Shown in pieces: positions 8,582 to 17,235 of a stretch of 58,588 bases of DNA. The position numbers and the translations under genes were made by a program. Position 1 is the first letter of the stretch; each line of letters starts with the position of its first letter. The notes beneath the pieces were generated by a model. That model did not search any database. It saw only the letters and a list, made by a program, of their open reading frames with translations, and had not been told where the DNA came from. Source of the stretch: Lentzea indica (lineage in GTDB: Bacteria; Actinomycetota; Actinomycetes; Mycobacteriales; Pseudonocardiaceae); NCBI RefSeq assembly GCF_012184385.1, contig NZ_VSRL01000034.1, positions 1 through 58,588 on the forward strand, read 5' to 3'.

Positions 8582-9457
8582 TCACGTGAGGATCAGCTGG
8601 TAGGCGTCACCGGCATCGGGCAGGCGCGTCACGACGACCCGCTCGGCGAAGCCGGCGGCGCGAGCCCGCAACAGATAGTCGCCGGGAGCCAGGCCCTGAA
8701 AGAGATACCGTCCGTCTGGTCCGGACTCCGCGACCCCGACCCCGGTGCCGTCGGGTCGCTCGAGCCGAACGGAAGCCCGCGGGATCGCCTGTCCCACCGC
8801 GTCCACGACCGTGCCGCCGAAATCGATCAGCACCTCGCCGCCGGGGAACTCGGCGATCAGCGTGGCGGTCAGCGGGGCGACGGCCCTGGTGGTGAACTCG
8901 ACCGGAATGGTCAGCCGCAGGTAGATCGCGGGCCGCCACGGGTGTGCGCCCGCCATGGTCCCCCAGAACTCCGCGTACTTCGGGAAGCCCTCCCCCGGCA
9001 TCACGACGGTCGGCAATTGGGCCTCGGCGATGGCGGCAGGAAACCCTGCGGGCAACCCTGCGGCACCGTAAACCCGTTTCGGGACAACGGGTTCGGCATC
9101 CGCCAGCACGGCGGCAATGCGGTACAACAGCTCGTGTTCGTCGACCGTCGGCTCGACGGCGGGGGTCACCGAAGCCGCACTCCACGCGGTGATCAGGTAG
9201 TGGAGGTCGGCCCGGCGGGGCGGGACACCGGTCTGCAGTTCACCGTCGACCAGCCGCTGGCTCCGGTCGACGCTGCGCAGCCCGCGGTTCTCCCGCAACT
9301 CCACGAGATAGACGTTGACTGCGTCCTTCTCCAGCGTGGCGACGTACTGCTTCCAGGTGTCGTCCGGCGGCTGGAACCGCACCTGGGTTTCGGAGTCGAT
9401 CCCGTCCACCGCGGAGATCAGCAGGTGGCGGAGCATCCGGTCGATGTGGGCGATCAT
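8582..9457 (-). CDS. eCIS terminal cap-like protein (DUF4255 / Pvc16 family) with C-terminal Ig-like domain
   Basis: A 291-residue protein. The N-terminal 185 residues match the DUF4255/Pvc16 pattern: start MIAHIDRMLRHLLI, an internal VNVYLVELRENRGLRS strand, and SAASVTPAVEPTVDEHELLYRI. In the Afp/PVC systems this family caps the distal end of the tube-sheath complex. The last about 90 residues (GTVVDAVGQAIPRASVRLE to GDYLLRARAAGF) are a carboxypeptidase-regulatory-like beta-sandwich, an added module. The ATG at 9457 overlaps the stop of the ATPase gene (ATGA), indicating translational coupling. It should act at the cytoplasmic end of the assembled particle. Confidence 0.8.
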   Translation of the reverse strand: MIAHIDRMLRHLLISAVDGIDSETQVRFQPPDDTWKQYVATLEKDAVNVYLVELRENRGLRSVDRSQRLVDGELQTGVPPRRADLHYLITAWSAASVTPAVEPTVDEHELLYRIAAVLADAEPVVPKRVYGAAGLPAGFPAAIAEAQLPTVVMPGEGFPKYAEFWGTMAGAHPWRPAIYLRLTIPVEFTTRAVAPLTATLIAEFPGGEVLIDFGGTVVDAVGQAIPRASVRLERPDGTGVGVAESGPDGRYLFQGLAPGDYLLRARAAGFAERVVVTRLPDAGDAYQLILT

Positions 9458-10788
9458 GGCTGGAACTCCGCCTCGGAGAGCTGCTTGCCCATCTTCTGGT
9501 ACTCCCTGCGCACCGCCTGAAGCACGTGCCGCAGGCAGATCGGGCCGTCTCCGGCGAGATACGCGGCGGCCAGGGCGCAGTTCTTGATGTTGCCGCCGCC
9601 CAACGGGTAGCGGCCGGCCAGCAGCTCGACGTCGACGTCGTCGGACAACGGTGCCCGGCTCGGCCAGATCTGCGCCCAGATCCGCCGCCTGCTCGCCTCG
9701 TCCGGGAACGGGAAGTGCGCGGCGAAGGCGAGCCGGCGGACGAACGCCTCGTCCAGGTGGTGCCGCAGGTTCGTGCCGAGGATCGCCAGTCCGCGGTACG
9801 ACTCCATCGCCTGCAGGAGATATCCGATCTCCAGGTTGGCGTACCGGTCGTGAGCGTCGCGCACCTCGCTGCGCTTGCCGATGAGCACGTCGGCCTCGTC
9901 GAAGAGCAGCACGGCGTCAGCGGACTCGGCGGCGGCGAAGATCCGCTTGAGGTTCTTCTCCGTCTCACCGATGTACTTGTCGACCACCCTGGCCAGGTCG
10001 ATCCGGTAGAGGCCCAGTCCCAGCTCGCCTGCCACCACCTCGGCCGCCATGGTCTTGCCGGTGCCGGGCGGTCCGGAGAACAGCGCGGCGCACCCCGTGC
10101 CGCGGGACAGCTTCTCGGCGAACCCCCACCGGCCGAGCACCCGTTCGCGCCCGGTGACAGCGGCGCAGATCTCCCGCAGCACGGCGGTCGTGTCGTCCGG
10201 GAGCACCAGGTCGGCCCACGCGGCCCGCGGGGTGATCCGCTCGGTGAGATCGGTCAGCTGGCCGGCCGCGCGCACCCGTGCGGCCGCGGCCAGGCGCCCG
10301 TCCCCACCGCGGTCGCTGATAAGCGCGTCCACGATCCGCGGGTCGACGACGACATATCGCGCACGGTCCGGCGGCGCGGCGTCACGCGGGTCGGCGACCA
10401 GCTCGATGAGCTTGTGCTGCCGCAGCGGCGCATCCGCGGCGAACCGCGCGCGGTGCACGGAACGCTCGTCAGCGCCGGCACACAACAAGGTCAGCACCGC
10501 GTCGACCGTCGGCCTGCCGCGCGCCGGATCCTCCTGCAGCAGGGCGAAAGCCCGTTCGTAGCGCGCGTCGAGCTCAGGGGCCAGTGCGACCGCCACCACG
10601 TCGACGTCGAACGACGACAGCCCGAACTCCCGCGCCAGCCAAGCAAAACCGGACCCTTCGACGGTCGTGTCCACCAGTGCCGCGCCTGCCCAGCCGTCAC
10701 CGTCGACCACCGCGACCAACCGCCGGTCGAGCCGGTCGAGCACGGCGCCGAGCGGACCAGCGCGCTCCAGCAGAACATCGGCCGTCAT
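9454..10788 (-). CDS. eCIS AAA+ ATPase (Afp15/Pvc15-like)
   Basis: A 444-residue AAA+ ATPase. The C-terminal half has Walker A GPPGTGKT, Walker B LLFDEADVL, sensor-1 like LGTNLRHHLDEAF and arginine-finger-like FVRRLAF. The N-terminal half is a helical recognition region (FGLSSFDVDVVAVALAPELDARY). In Afp/PVC systems the equivalent ATPase is needed for particle assembly, possibly by remodelling tube or sheath subunits; that role is family knowledge. The ATG at 10788 lies one base after the stop of the upstream fibre-like gene. A GTG at 10800 in the same frame is an alternative start and would overlap that stop. Confidence 0.88.
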   Translation of the reverse strand: MTADVLLERAGPLGAVLDRLDRRLVAVVDGDGWAGAALVDTTVEGSGFAWLAREFGLSSFDVDVVAVALAPELDARYERAFALLQEDPARGRPTVDAVLTLLCAGADERSVHRARFAADAPLRQHKLIELVADPRDAAPPDRARYVVVDPRIVDALISDRGGDGRLAAAARVRAAGQLTDLTERITPRAAWADLVLPDDTTAVLREICAAVTGRERVLGRWGFAEKLSRGTGCAALFSGPPGTGKTMAAEVVAGELGLGLYRIDLARVVDKYIGETEKNLKRIFAAAESADAVLLFDEADVLIGKRSEVRDAHDRYANLEIGYLLQAMESYRGLAILGTNLRHHLDEAFVRRLAFAAHFPFPDEASRRRIWAQIWPSRAPLSDDVDVELLAGRYPLGGGNIKNCALAAAYLAGDGPICLRHVLQAVRREYQKMGKQLSEAEFQP

Positions 10789-10789
10789 C

Positions 10790-12441
10790 TCAAGCGTCAC
10801 CACCCGTCGGTTGCGCCACGGCGGCGAAGACATTGCGCTCGGCAGGCTCGCCATACACCTCCGGATGCAGGTAGTTGCCGCGTTCGCGATCCTGCTTGTC
10901 GGTCTCCACGCGCAGCGGGTTGGCCCGCGCGTAGGCGTCCTGCCGAACGCCGGTGACCTGCCAGCACACCTTCATCCCGGCCGGCCCGCCCGCGATCGCG
11001 AAAGATCCGCCCGAGATCTCCTCGGCCACGTGCAGGTTCGGCGCCGCCGCCCCGACCGCGGTCAACTGGTAGCGGAACTCGTTGTTCAGCGCCTCGAACC
11101 AGGACGGCAACGAAACCACCGCCGCACCAGCGCCATCCAGCACGACCACACCGTCGTAGACGTTCTTCATCTCGTCGCTCTCAACGGCGGAATGGCTCAA
11201 ATACCTGTTCGCCGGATCCACCGGATGATCGATCTTGAAGTTCAGCGACGTCTTGGTCAGCCTGCCCCGCACCTCGACGTCGCCGTGGAAGACCGCCGCA
11301 CGGGTTCCCCCGGAGGCGACCAGACCGGTCCCGTCCCGGCTGGTGGCGCGGACGCCCTCGCCGATGTCGGTCTGGGCGCAAACGCCGATGGGCGTGGGGA
11401 AGACGAAGGTGTCGTCGTTGCGGACGAAGACGTCCGGGGAGATGGCCCCGAAGTTGGGCTGCTGCCCGCCCACCGCGATCCGCGAGGTGAAGGAGGCCAG
11501 GAACCCGCCGATGTTCACCCGGCCCAGGGTCGTCGTGTCCTGGATGTTGACGTTGCCGTGCAAGGCGGCGGATCGGATGACCCAGTCGCCTGACTGTCCA
11601 CTGTGGATGTGGCTGACGGCAGGACCGGCCGCGGGCGTCTGGATCTCGACGGTGCTGCTCGGCGTTCCCGGTGCGCGGACCCGCAGCTGGCCCGCCAGGT
11701 TCACGGTGTCACCCGACGGGGCCAGACCGGTGGTGTCGGTGAACTGAATCCCTTGGGGCAGATGGACTTTCCGGGACACCGTGAGATCGCCGTCGCCGCG
11801 GACGCCGATCGTGGCGGTGGTGTGGGTGTCGACACTCGTGGTTCCGGCGGCCGTGGTCACGTTCTGGGCCTGGAACTCGACCCGGTCGACGGCGATGCCG
11901 GTGGCTCGGCGGCGTTGCGCCCCCAGCGACGTCACGTTGCCCACGCCGTCGACCTGGATCTGGGCGAGCACCACCTCGGCACCGACGTCCTGGAACCCGT
12001 CGCCGGCCGGAACCGGAGCAGCGGTGTCTCCATCATCAGGAACGTCTGGCTCGCCTGGAACTCGGCCTTGTCGAACGTCTCGGCCCAGGCGATCGTCACC
12101 ACCAGCGTCCCGCTCACCCCGGCGGTGGACACCAGCACGCCGTTCTCCCCGACCGGCGTCAGGACCTGTTCCTCCAGTTTCGCCGTCCCGCCTGCCGCCA
12201 GCGAGATGTGGCGCCCCGCGGCGTCGACCGCGACACCGACGCCGATCCGCACACCCGCGGCGGCCACGGAGACGCCGAGCCCGATGCCGATGCCCCAGCG
12301 GTGCAACGCCGAGGCGTGGGTCCCGGCCAACGGTTGCGCATAGCGCTCGACGTCGACCCGGCTCTCCCGCAGGGACGTCATCCCCTGCCGCGGCTGCCCG
12401 GTGACGTCCAGGTAGCTCGTCCGAACCAGCTTCTCCGCCAC
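10790..12441 (-). CDS. eCIS tail-fibre-like protein, paralogue C, frameshifted near 12003
   Basis: Repaired length is about 550 residues. The GTG start at 12441 gives MAEKLVRTSYLDVTGQPRQG, the same N-terminus as the next two upstream genes. The frame changes near 12003, where the conserved ETFDKAEFQASQTFLMMETPLLRFRP passes into AGDGFQDVGAEVVLAQIQVDG; adding one G in the local GGCC context restores one frame. After a variable middle, the C-terminal about 150 residues carry the conserved block FKIDHPVDPANRYLSHSAVE, then a beta-rich region ending in LRVETDKQDRERGNYLHPE. N- and C-terminal blocks are shared with paralogues A and B while the middle differs. I infer a fibre or tip adhesin, or an intracellular docking protein. 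Confidence 0.75.
11597..11607. repeat. TCCACWGTGGA palindrome, one of seven copies in the window
   Basis: The 11-bp palindrome TCCACWGTGGA occurs exactly at 11597-11607, 17554-17564, 24905-24915, 27522-27532, 32958-32968, 47045-47055 and 56803-56813. Six lie inside genes and the 27522 copy lies in a short intergenic stretch. At 47045 it is codons 2-5 of the MFS exporter (S-T-V-E). The high count for an 11-mer at high GC is discussed as a finding. Confidence 0.8.
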
Positions 12442-12446
12442 GGGAC

Positions 12447-14202
12447 TCAGCCCTCGCCCGGCAGGTCGGCCCGCGTCTGCGTCGAGACCTCGAAGGGGAT
12501 TGCCCGCTCGCCGGGTTCGCCGTGCGCGTCGGGGTGCAGGTAGTTGCCGCGCTCGTAGCCCTCCTTCTCGGTCTCCACCTGCAGCGGGTTGGCTCGCGCG
12601 TAGGCGTCGTGCCGAACACCGGTCAGCAGCCAGCACACCTTCGCCCTGGCCGGGCCGCCCGCGACGCTGAACCGCCCGCCGGAGACCTCTTCTGCCACGT
12701 GCAGGTTCGGCGCCGCCGCTCCGACCGCGGTGAGCTGGTAGCGGAACTCGGTGTTCAACGCCTCGAACCACGAAGGCAGCTCCACCACCGCCGCGCCGGC
12801 ATCGTCGAGCACGACCACCCCGTCGTAGACGTTCTTCATCTCGTCGCTCTCGACGGCGGAATGGCTCAAATACCGGTTCGCCGGATCCACCGGATGATCG
12901 ATCTTGAAGTTCAGCAACGACTTGGTGAGCCTGCCCCGCACCTCGACGTCGCCGTTGAACACACCGGCCGGCATGCCCTGCGCGAACACCGCCGGGCCGC
13001 CGCCGAGGTGGAACGCGGCGACAGCCGCCTTTCCCGCCCCCTTGGCCACCCCCTTCACCCCGTCACCGGTGGTGAGCCCATCTCCCCAGACGCCGGCGGA
13101 GCCGACGTTGGCCGGAGCGTGCGTCTCGCCGTAGACACCGATCCACTTCCGCCCGACGCCCGAGAAGCCGGTGGCCCCGTCCGCACCTGCCCCGGTCCCG
13201 TTCGGCGACGTGCCGAAGACCCCGAACCAGGTCTCGCTCTCCCCCATGACACCGGCGGCCCGGCTCTTGCCCCACACACCCGGACCGGCTTGGTTGCCTG
13301 AGTTGTCGTTGACGCCGAGCACGCCGGGGTGGAACGCGGCATGACTGAGTCCGAAGACCCCGCGGAGCGCCGCCGACTCGGCCTGCACCGCGCCGACGCC
13401 CGCGCTGTCGCGGACCATCAGCCCGTTGGGGACGTTGAGCGGTCCGGACACCGCCAGCACACCGGACTGCGCCGAGAGCCCGACCGCATCGCTGAGCTGT
13501 ATCCCTTGCGGCACGTGGAACTTCGTGGACGCCGTGAGCGCACCATCCGGCCGGACCGACACCGCGGCGGTCACCCGGTGATCGACACTGGTGACGCCTG
13601 CGGTGGTGGTGACGCTCGGCGCCCGGAACTCGACCCGCTCGACCGCGATGGCCGCGGTCCGGCGCCGCTGCGCGCTCAACGCGGTGACCTTGCCCGTCCC
13701 GTCCACCTGGAGGTGGGCCAGCACCACCTCGGCCCCGGAGTCGGCGACCGCGTCGGCCCGCTGGATCCGCAGCAGCGGTGTCTCCATCATCAGGAAGGTC
13801 TGGTTCGCCTGGAACCCGGCCTTGTCGAACGTCTCGGCCCAGGCGATCGTCACGACCAGGGGCCCGCTCAGCCCGGCCGTGGGCAGCACGACGCCAATGT
13901 CCACAACGGACACCAGCGTCTGGTCCTCCAGCTTGGCCGACCCACCGGCCGCCAGCGAGATGTGACGGCCATCGGCGTCGACCGCCACCCCGGTCGCCAC
14001 CCGCACGGACGCCTGCCCCACCATCGCCGACACCCCGAGGCCGGTGCAGATCGCCCCACTGGTGCAGGGCAGCGGCATGGGCGCCGACCAGCGGCCGCAC
14101 GTACCGCTCGACGTCGACCCGGCTCTCCCGCAACGCCGTGATCCCCTGCCGCGGCTGCCCGGTGACGTCCACGTAGCTCGTCCGAACCAGCTTCTCCGCC
14201 AT
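12447..14202 (-). CDS. eCIS tail-fibre-like protein, paralogue B, frameshifted near 14055
   Basis: Repaired length is about 584 residues. It starts at the ATG at 14202, three bases after paralogue A stops. The frame breaks near 14055: alignment with the other copies (LHRWGIGIGLGV, LHGWGIGSGLDV) shows that LHQWG should continue as ICTGLGVSAMVGQ, which needs one base removed. The middle is unlike the other copies and is rich in Gly, Asn and Val with repeats of the type GVWGKSRAAGVMGES, FGVFGTSPNG and GVYGETHAPANVGSAGVWGD, a pattern typical of trimeric phage fibre shafts. The C-terminal FKIDHPVDPANRYLSH block is shared. The likely role is a particle-attached fibre or receptor-binding protein. 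Confidence 0.78.
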
Positions 14203-14205
14203 GAC

Positions 14206-15660
14206 CTACTCCTTTCCAGCTGGGACTGCGGACGGGTCGAAGAACACGGAGCGCTCCGCGGGCTCGCCGTGCGCCTCGGGATGCAGATAGGTCCCCTGCT
14301 CCTGGTGGGACTTCTCCTCTTCGACCACCAGCGGGTGGGCCACGGCGTAGGCGTCGCGCCGTACGCCGGTGAGCTGCCAGCTGACCTCCTGGCCGGGCCG
14401 GCCGCCCGCGATCCGGAACCGTCCACCGGAGGCCTTCGCGGCGACGTGCAGATTCGGCGCGGGGCCACCGATCGGCGTCAGCTGGTAGCGGATGCGGTCG
14501 TTCAGCGCCTCGAACCACTCCGGTAGCTCGACCTCCGCCGCGCCCGAGTCGTCGAGCACGACCACCCCGTCGTAGACGTTCTTCATCTCGTCGCTCTCGA
14601 CGACGGAATGGTTGAGGTACTTGGAATCCGGCGCGTTCGGATGATCGATCTTGAACTGGACCAGGCTCTTCTTCAGCGTCCCGACGACCTCGACATCACC
14701 CCGGAACAACGCGGCCTTGCCGGGAGGGCCCGGCACCGGCGGCCACCCCGGTGACGGACGACGCCAGGTCACGCGGCCTTCCACGACCAGTTTCGGATAG
14801 CTCGTCTGGTATCTGCTCAGGAGCTCGACGCCGATGCACACCCCGCCACCGTCGCCCTGCATCGCGATCCAGCCCTCGCTGCTCGAGTTGACGAACCAGT
14901 GCCCGTGGTCGCTGCCACCGAGGTAGCTCGGCGCACTGGTCGGTCCACCCGTGAAACTGACACCGCGTTGGAACTCCACGCTGACGGGGACCTTCAGCAC
15001 GTCGTTGCCGTCGACCCACAACGACGCCGCCTCGACGTGGCGGACCGAGAAATCTCCCGCGACCGGACCTTCCGCCACGGCTCGCCGGAAGTCCAGCCGA
15101 CCGACCCCGATGCTCACGGCCCGGCGCAGACCCACCTTCAGCTCCGTCACCTTGCCGTCCGCCACCACGACCTGGGCCAGCACGATTTCGGCTCCGAGGT
15201 CGCCGAAGCCGATCAGGGGGCGCAGTGCCACCAACGGCGTCTCCATCATCTGGAAGACCTGGTTGGCCTGGTACGCGGCCTTGTCGAAGGTTTCGGCCCA
15301 GCTGACGGTCAGCAGCAAACTGCCGGTGCGCCCGTCGGTGGGCACGACGACACCCGCCGGCGTCACCGACGCCAGCGTATGGTCCTCCAGCTTCACCGAG
15401 CCGCCCGCCGCCACCACGAGGTGCCTGCCCTGAGCGTCCACGGCCACACCGGTCGCCACGGTCACCTCGGTCGCGCCAGCCGTCGCCGTCACGTCCAAGC
15501 CAGAGCCGATGCCCCAGCCGTGCAACGAGGAAGCGTGCGCCGCCAGCAACGGCTGCACGTACCGCTCGACGTCCAGCCGGCTCTCCCGCAACGCGGTCGA
15601 GCTCTGCCGCGGCTGCCCGGACACGTCCACGTAGCTGGTGCGCGTGAGTTTCTCCGCCAT
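14206..15660 (-). CDS. eCIS tail-fibre-like protein, paralogue A
   Basis: An intact 484-residue member of the three-gene tandem family, starting at the ATG at 15660 with a nearby GGAGG-type site. Residues 1-130 form the conserved N-terminal block (MAEKLTRTSYVDVSGQPRQS to ETFDKAAYQANQVFQMMETP). A variable middle contains WVDGNDVLKV and SSSEGWIAMQGD. The C-terminus has VQFKIDHPNAPDSKYLNHS followed by the conserved beta-domain ending TYLHPEAHGEPAERSVFF. The gene sits 12 bases after the tail-protein-I-like gene, the normal place for fibre genes in Afp/PVC-type operons. The N-terminal block probably attaches to the baseplate. The target is unknown. Confidence 0.8.
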   Translation of the reverse strand: MAEKLTRTSYVDVSGQPRQSSTALRESRLDVERYVQPLLAAHASSLHGWGIGSGLDVTATAGATEVTVATGVAVDAQGRHLVVAAGGSVKLEDHTLASVTPAGVVVPTDGRTGSLLLTVSWAETFDKAAYQANQVFQMMETPLVALRPLIGFGDLGAEIVLAQVVVADGKVTELKVGLRRAVSIGVGRLDFRRAVAEGPVAGDFSVRHVEAASLWVDGNDVLKVPVSVEFQRGVSFTGGPTSAPSYLGGSDHGHWFVNSSSEGWIAMQGDGGGVCIGVELLSRYQTSYPKLVVEGRVTWRRPSPGWPPVPGPPGKAALFRGDVEVVGTLKKSLVQFKIDHPNAPDSKYLNHSVVESDEMKNVYDGVVVLDDSGAAEVELPEWFEALNDRIRYQLTPIGGPAPNLHVAAKASGGRFRIAGGRPGQEVSWQLTGVRRDAYAVAHPLVVEEEKSHQEQGTYLHPEAHGEPAERSVFFDPSAVPAGKE

Positions 15661-15672
15661 GGCTGCCTCCGC

Positions 15673-17235
15673 TCAGGTTCCGACCGCGGACATCAGCCAG
15701 TACCAGGCTGCCGCCGGTCGCTGCCGGTCCACGATCTCCGCGATGCCCGCGTGCACTGCTCGCTGGTAGTCGATGACGTCGCCGGCCGTGTCGTTCGCGT
15801 CGAAGTGGACGGTGACCGCGAACTCGTGGCTCGCGGCCCGGAAGTTCCGCTTCGCCGCCACTTCCGAGCCCATCGCCGGGTCGTTCGGGTCGCCCCGCTC
15901 GCCGAAGTACAGCGTCCGGTCCCGCAGCACCATGCCGGTCGGGAAGACGAGCTGTCCCTGCGTGCTGACCCGCTCGACGGACGGCGGGGAACCCAGGCGG
16001 ACCCGGTAGACCGCGGACGGCTCGACGATGGTCCGCAGGAACGGCCCTGCCCCGGAACGCAACGGTTTGAGGCCCGTGTCGGCCACCAGCAACGACCCGT
16101 CGCGGTCCTCGACCACCGCAACCGGCGCGACGAGCGGGTTCTGCGGCAGACCGGCCAGCAACCGCACCGCGGTCCACGCCGCAGGGTTGGCGCGGTTCAC
16201 CTTCAGCAGGTCGCCAGGAGCAGCGGTGCCGTCCTGCTCTCGCGCGTCGGTGACGATGATGTCGCCGCCGGCGGTTCTGACCATCCCCACCGGGGTCATG
16301 GCGCCGGTCAGGGGGCGGCGTTTCCAGGTGTTGGTGGCCAGGTCGACGTCGACGACATCGGTCACGTCCAGGATCAGCAGGTGACCCGCGTCGAACACCA
16401 TCGCGTTCGGCAGGTTCAGCGTGACCCCCGCCGGCATCGCGACCACGGTCTCGGTGAACGGCTGCCCGGCCGTGATCCGGATGAGCCGGAACGCGCCCGC
16501 GCGCAGGTCGATGACGTACAGAACCCATTGCGCGCCAGAGGTGTCGAAAGCCAGTGCCACCGGCTGTTCCCACTTTCCGGCGCCGAGCGGCACCGGTCGC
16601 GCCGGGGCCCCGTCCAGGTCGGCGAACTCACCGGTCAACGTCATCCGCCACACACCGGCGGTCTGGATGCCGGGCGCGCCCGAGTCACCGACGACGAGCC
16701 GTCCGTCGGGGGTGATGCCCAGGCACGCGACGCTGGTCAGACCCGGATAAGGCTTCTCAGGCGGAGGCAGGAAACACGGCCCCTGCGTGACCAGGGCGTG
16801 GATCGAAGCGGCCTCCGTGCCGCGCAGTCGGGCGAAGAGCACCTTTGCCGCGCCGTCGATGGTGATCCGCTGCCGCGCGACGTCAGCGCTGTACAGGTCG
16901 AGGTAGCGGGCGATCCCCGTCTGACTCCCGCGTTGCCCGTAGATCCTCACGATGTCGCGGATCGCCTTGCGCTGCAGGCGTTCGTCCCATTTGGACTGGA
17001 GTTCCAGGCCGACGACGCCTGCCAGCCAGGGCAGGAAGTCGGCGCGGACCGACGCGGGGTCGAACAGGGTGGGCAGCAGGTCGATGAACTCGGCCAGGCC
17101 CGGATGGGAGTACTCGACGTCGTCGGCCCGCCCGCTGAGGATCTTCTCGAACACCTTCAGCAGCCCGTCGAGATCCGCGTTCCCGTGGTAGATCCGGGGC
17201 AGATGGGCGAAGTATGAGCTCGCGGGCGATGTCAT
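15673..17235 (-). CDS. eCIS baseplate protein (tail protein I / Afp12-like) with beta-propeller insert
   Basis: A 520-residue protein whose first about 130 residues match phage tail protein I (P2 I-like): YFAHLPRIYHGNADLDGLLKVF, FLPWLAGVVGLEL, RIYGQRGSQTGIARYL. The family is usually near 200 residues. Here about 290 residues are inserted that show repeating strand blocks of NHL/SMP-30 type (GITPDGRLVVGDSGAPG, PVALAFDTSGAQWVLYVID, PNAMVFDAGHLLILD, RTAGGDIIVTDAREQDG, DRDGSLLVADTG, FPTGMVLRDRTLYFGERG), about six blades of a beta-propeller. The last 80 residues return to tail-like sequence (EFAVTVHFD to AAWYWLM). The start ATG at 17235 overlaps the stop of the baseplate J gene. Confidence 0.82.
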   Translation of the reverse strand: MTSPASSYFAHLPRIYHGNADLDGLLKVFEKILSGRADDVEYSHPGLAEFIDLLPTLFDPASVRADFLPWLAGVVGLELQSKWDERLQRKAIRDIVRIYGQRGSQTGIARYLDLYSADVARQRITIDGAAKVLFARLRGTEAASIHALVTQGPCFLPPPEKPYPGLTSVACLGITPDGRLVVGDSGAPGIQTAGVWRMTLTGEFADLDGAPARPVPLGAGKWEQPVALAFDTSGAQWVLYVIDLRAGAFRLIRITAGQPFTETVVAMPAGVTLNLPNAMVFDAGHLLILDVTDVVDVDLATNTWKRRPLTGAMTPVGMVRTAGGDIIVTDAREQDGTAAPGDLLKVNRANPAAWTAVRLLAGLPQNPLVAPVAVVEDRDGSLLVADTGLKPLRSGAGPFLRTIVEPSAVYRVRLGSPPSVERVSTQGQLVFPTGMVLRDRTLYFGERGDPNDPAMGSEVAAKRNFRAASHEFAVTVHFDANDTAGDVIDYQRAVHAGIAEIVDRQRPAAAWYWLMSAVGT

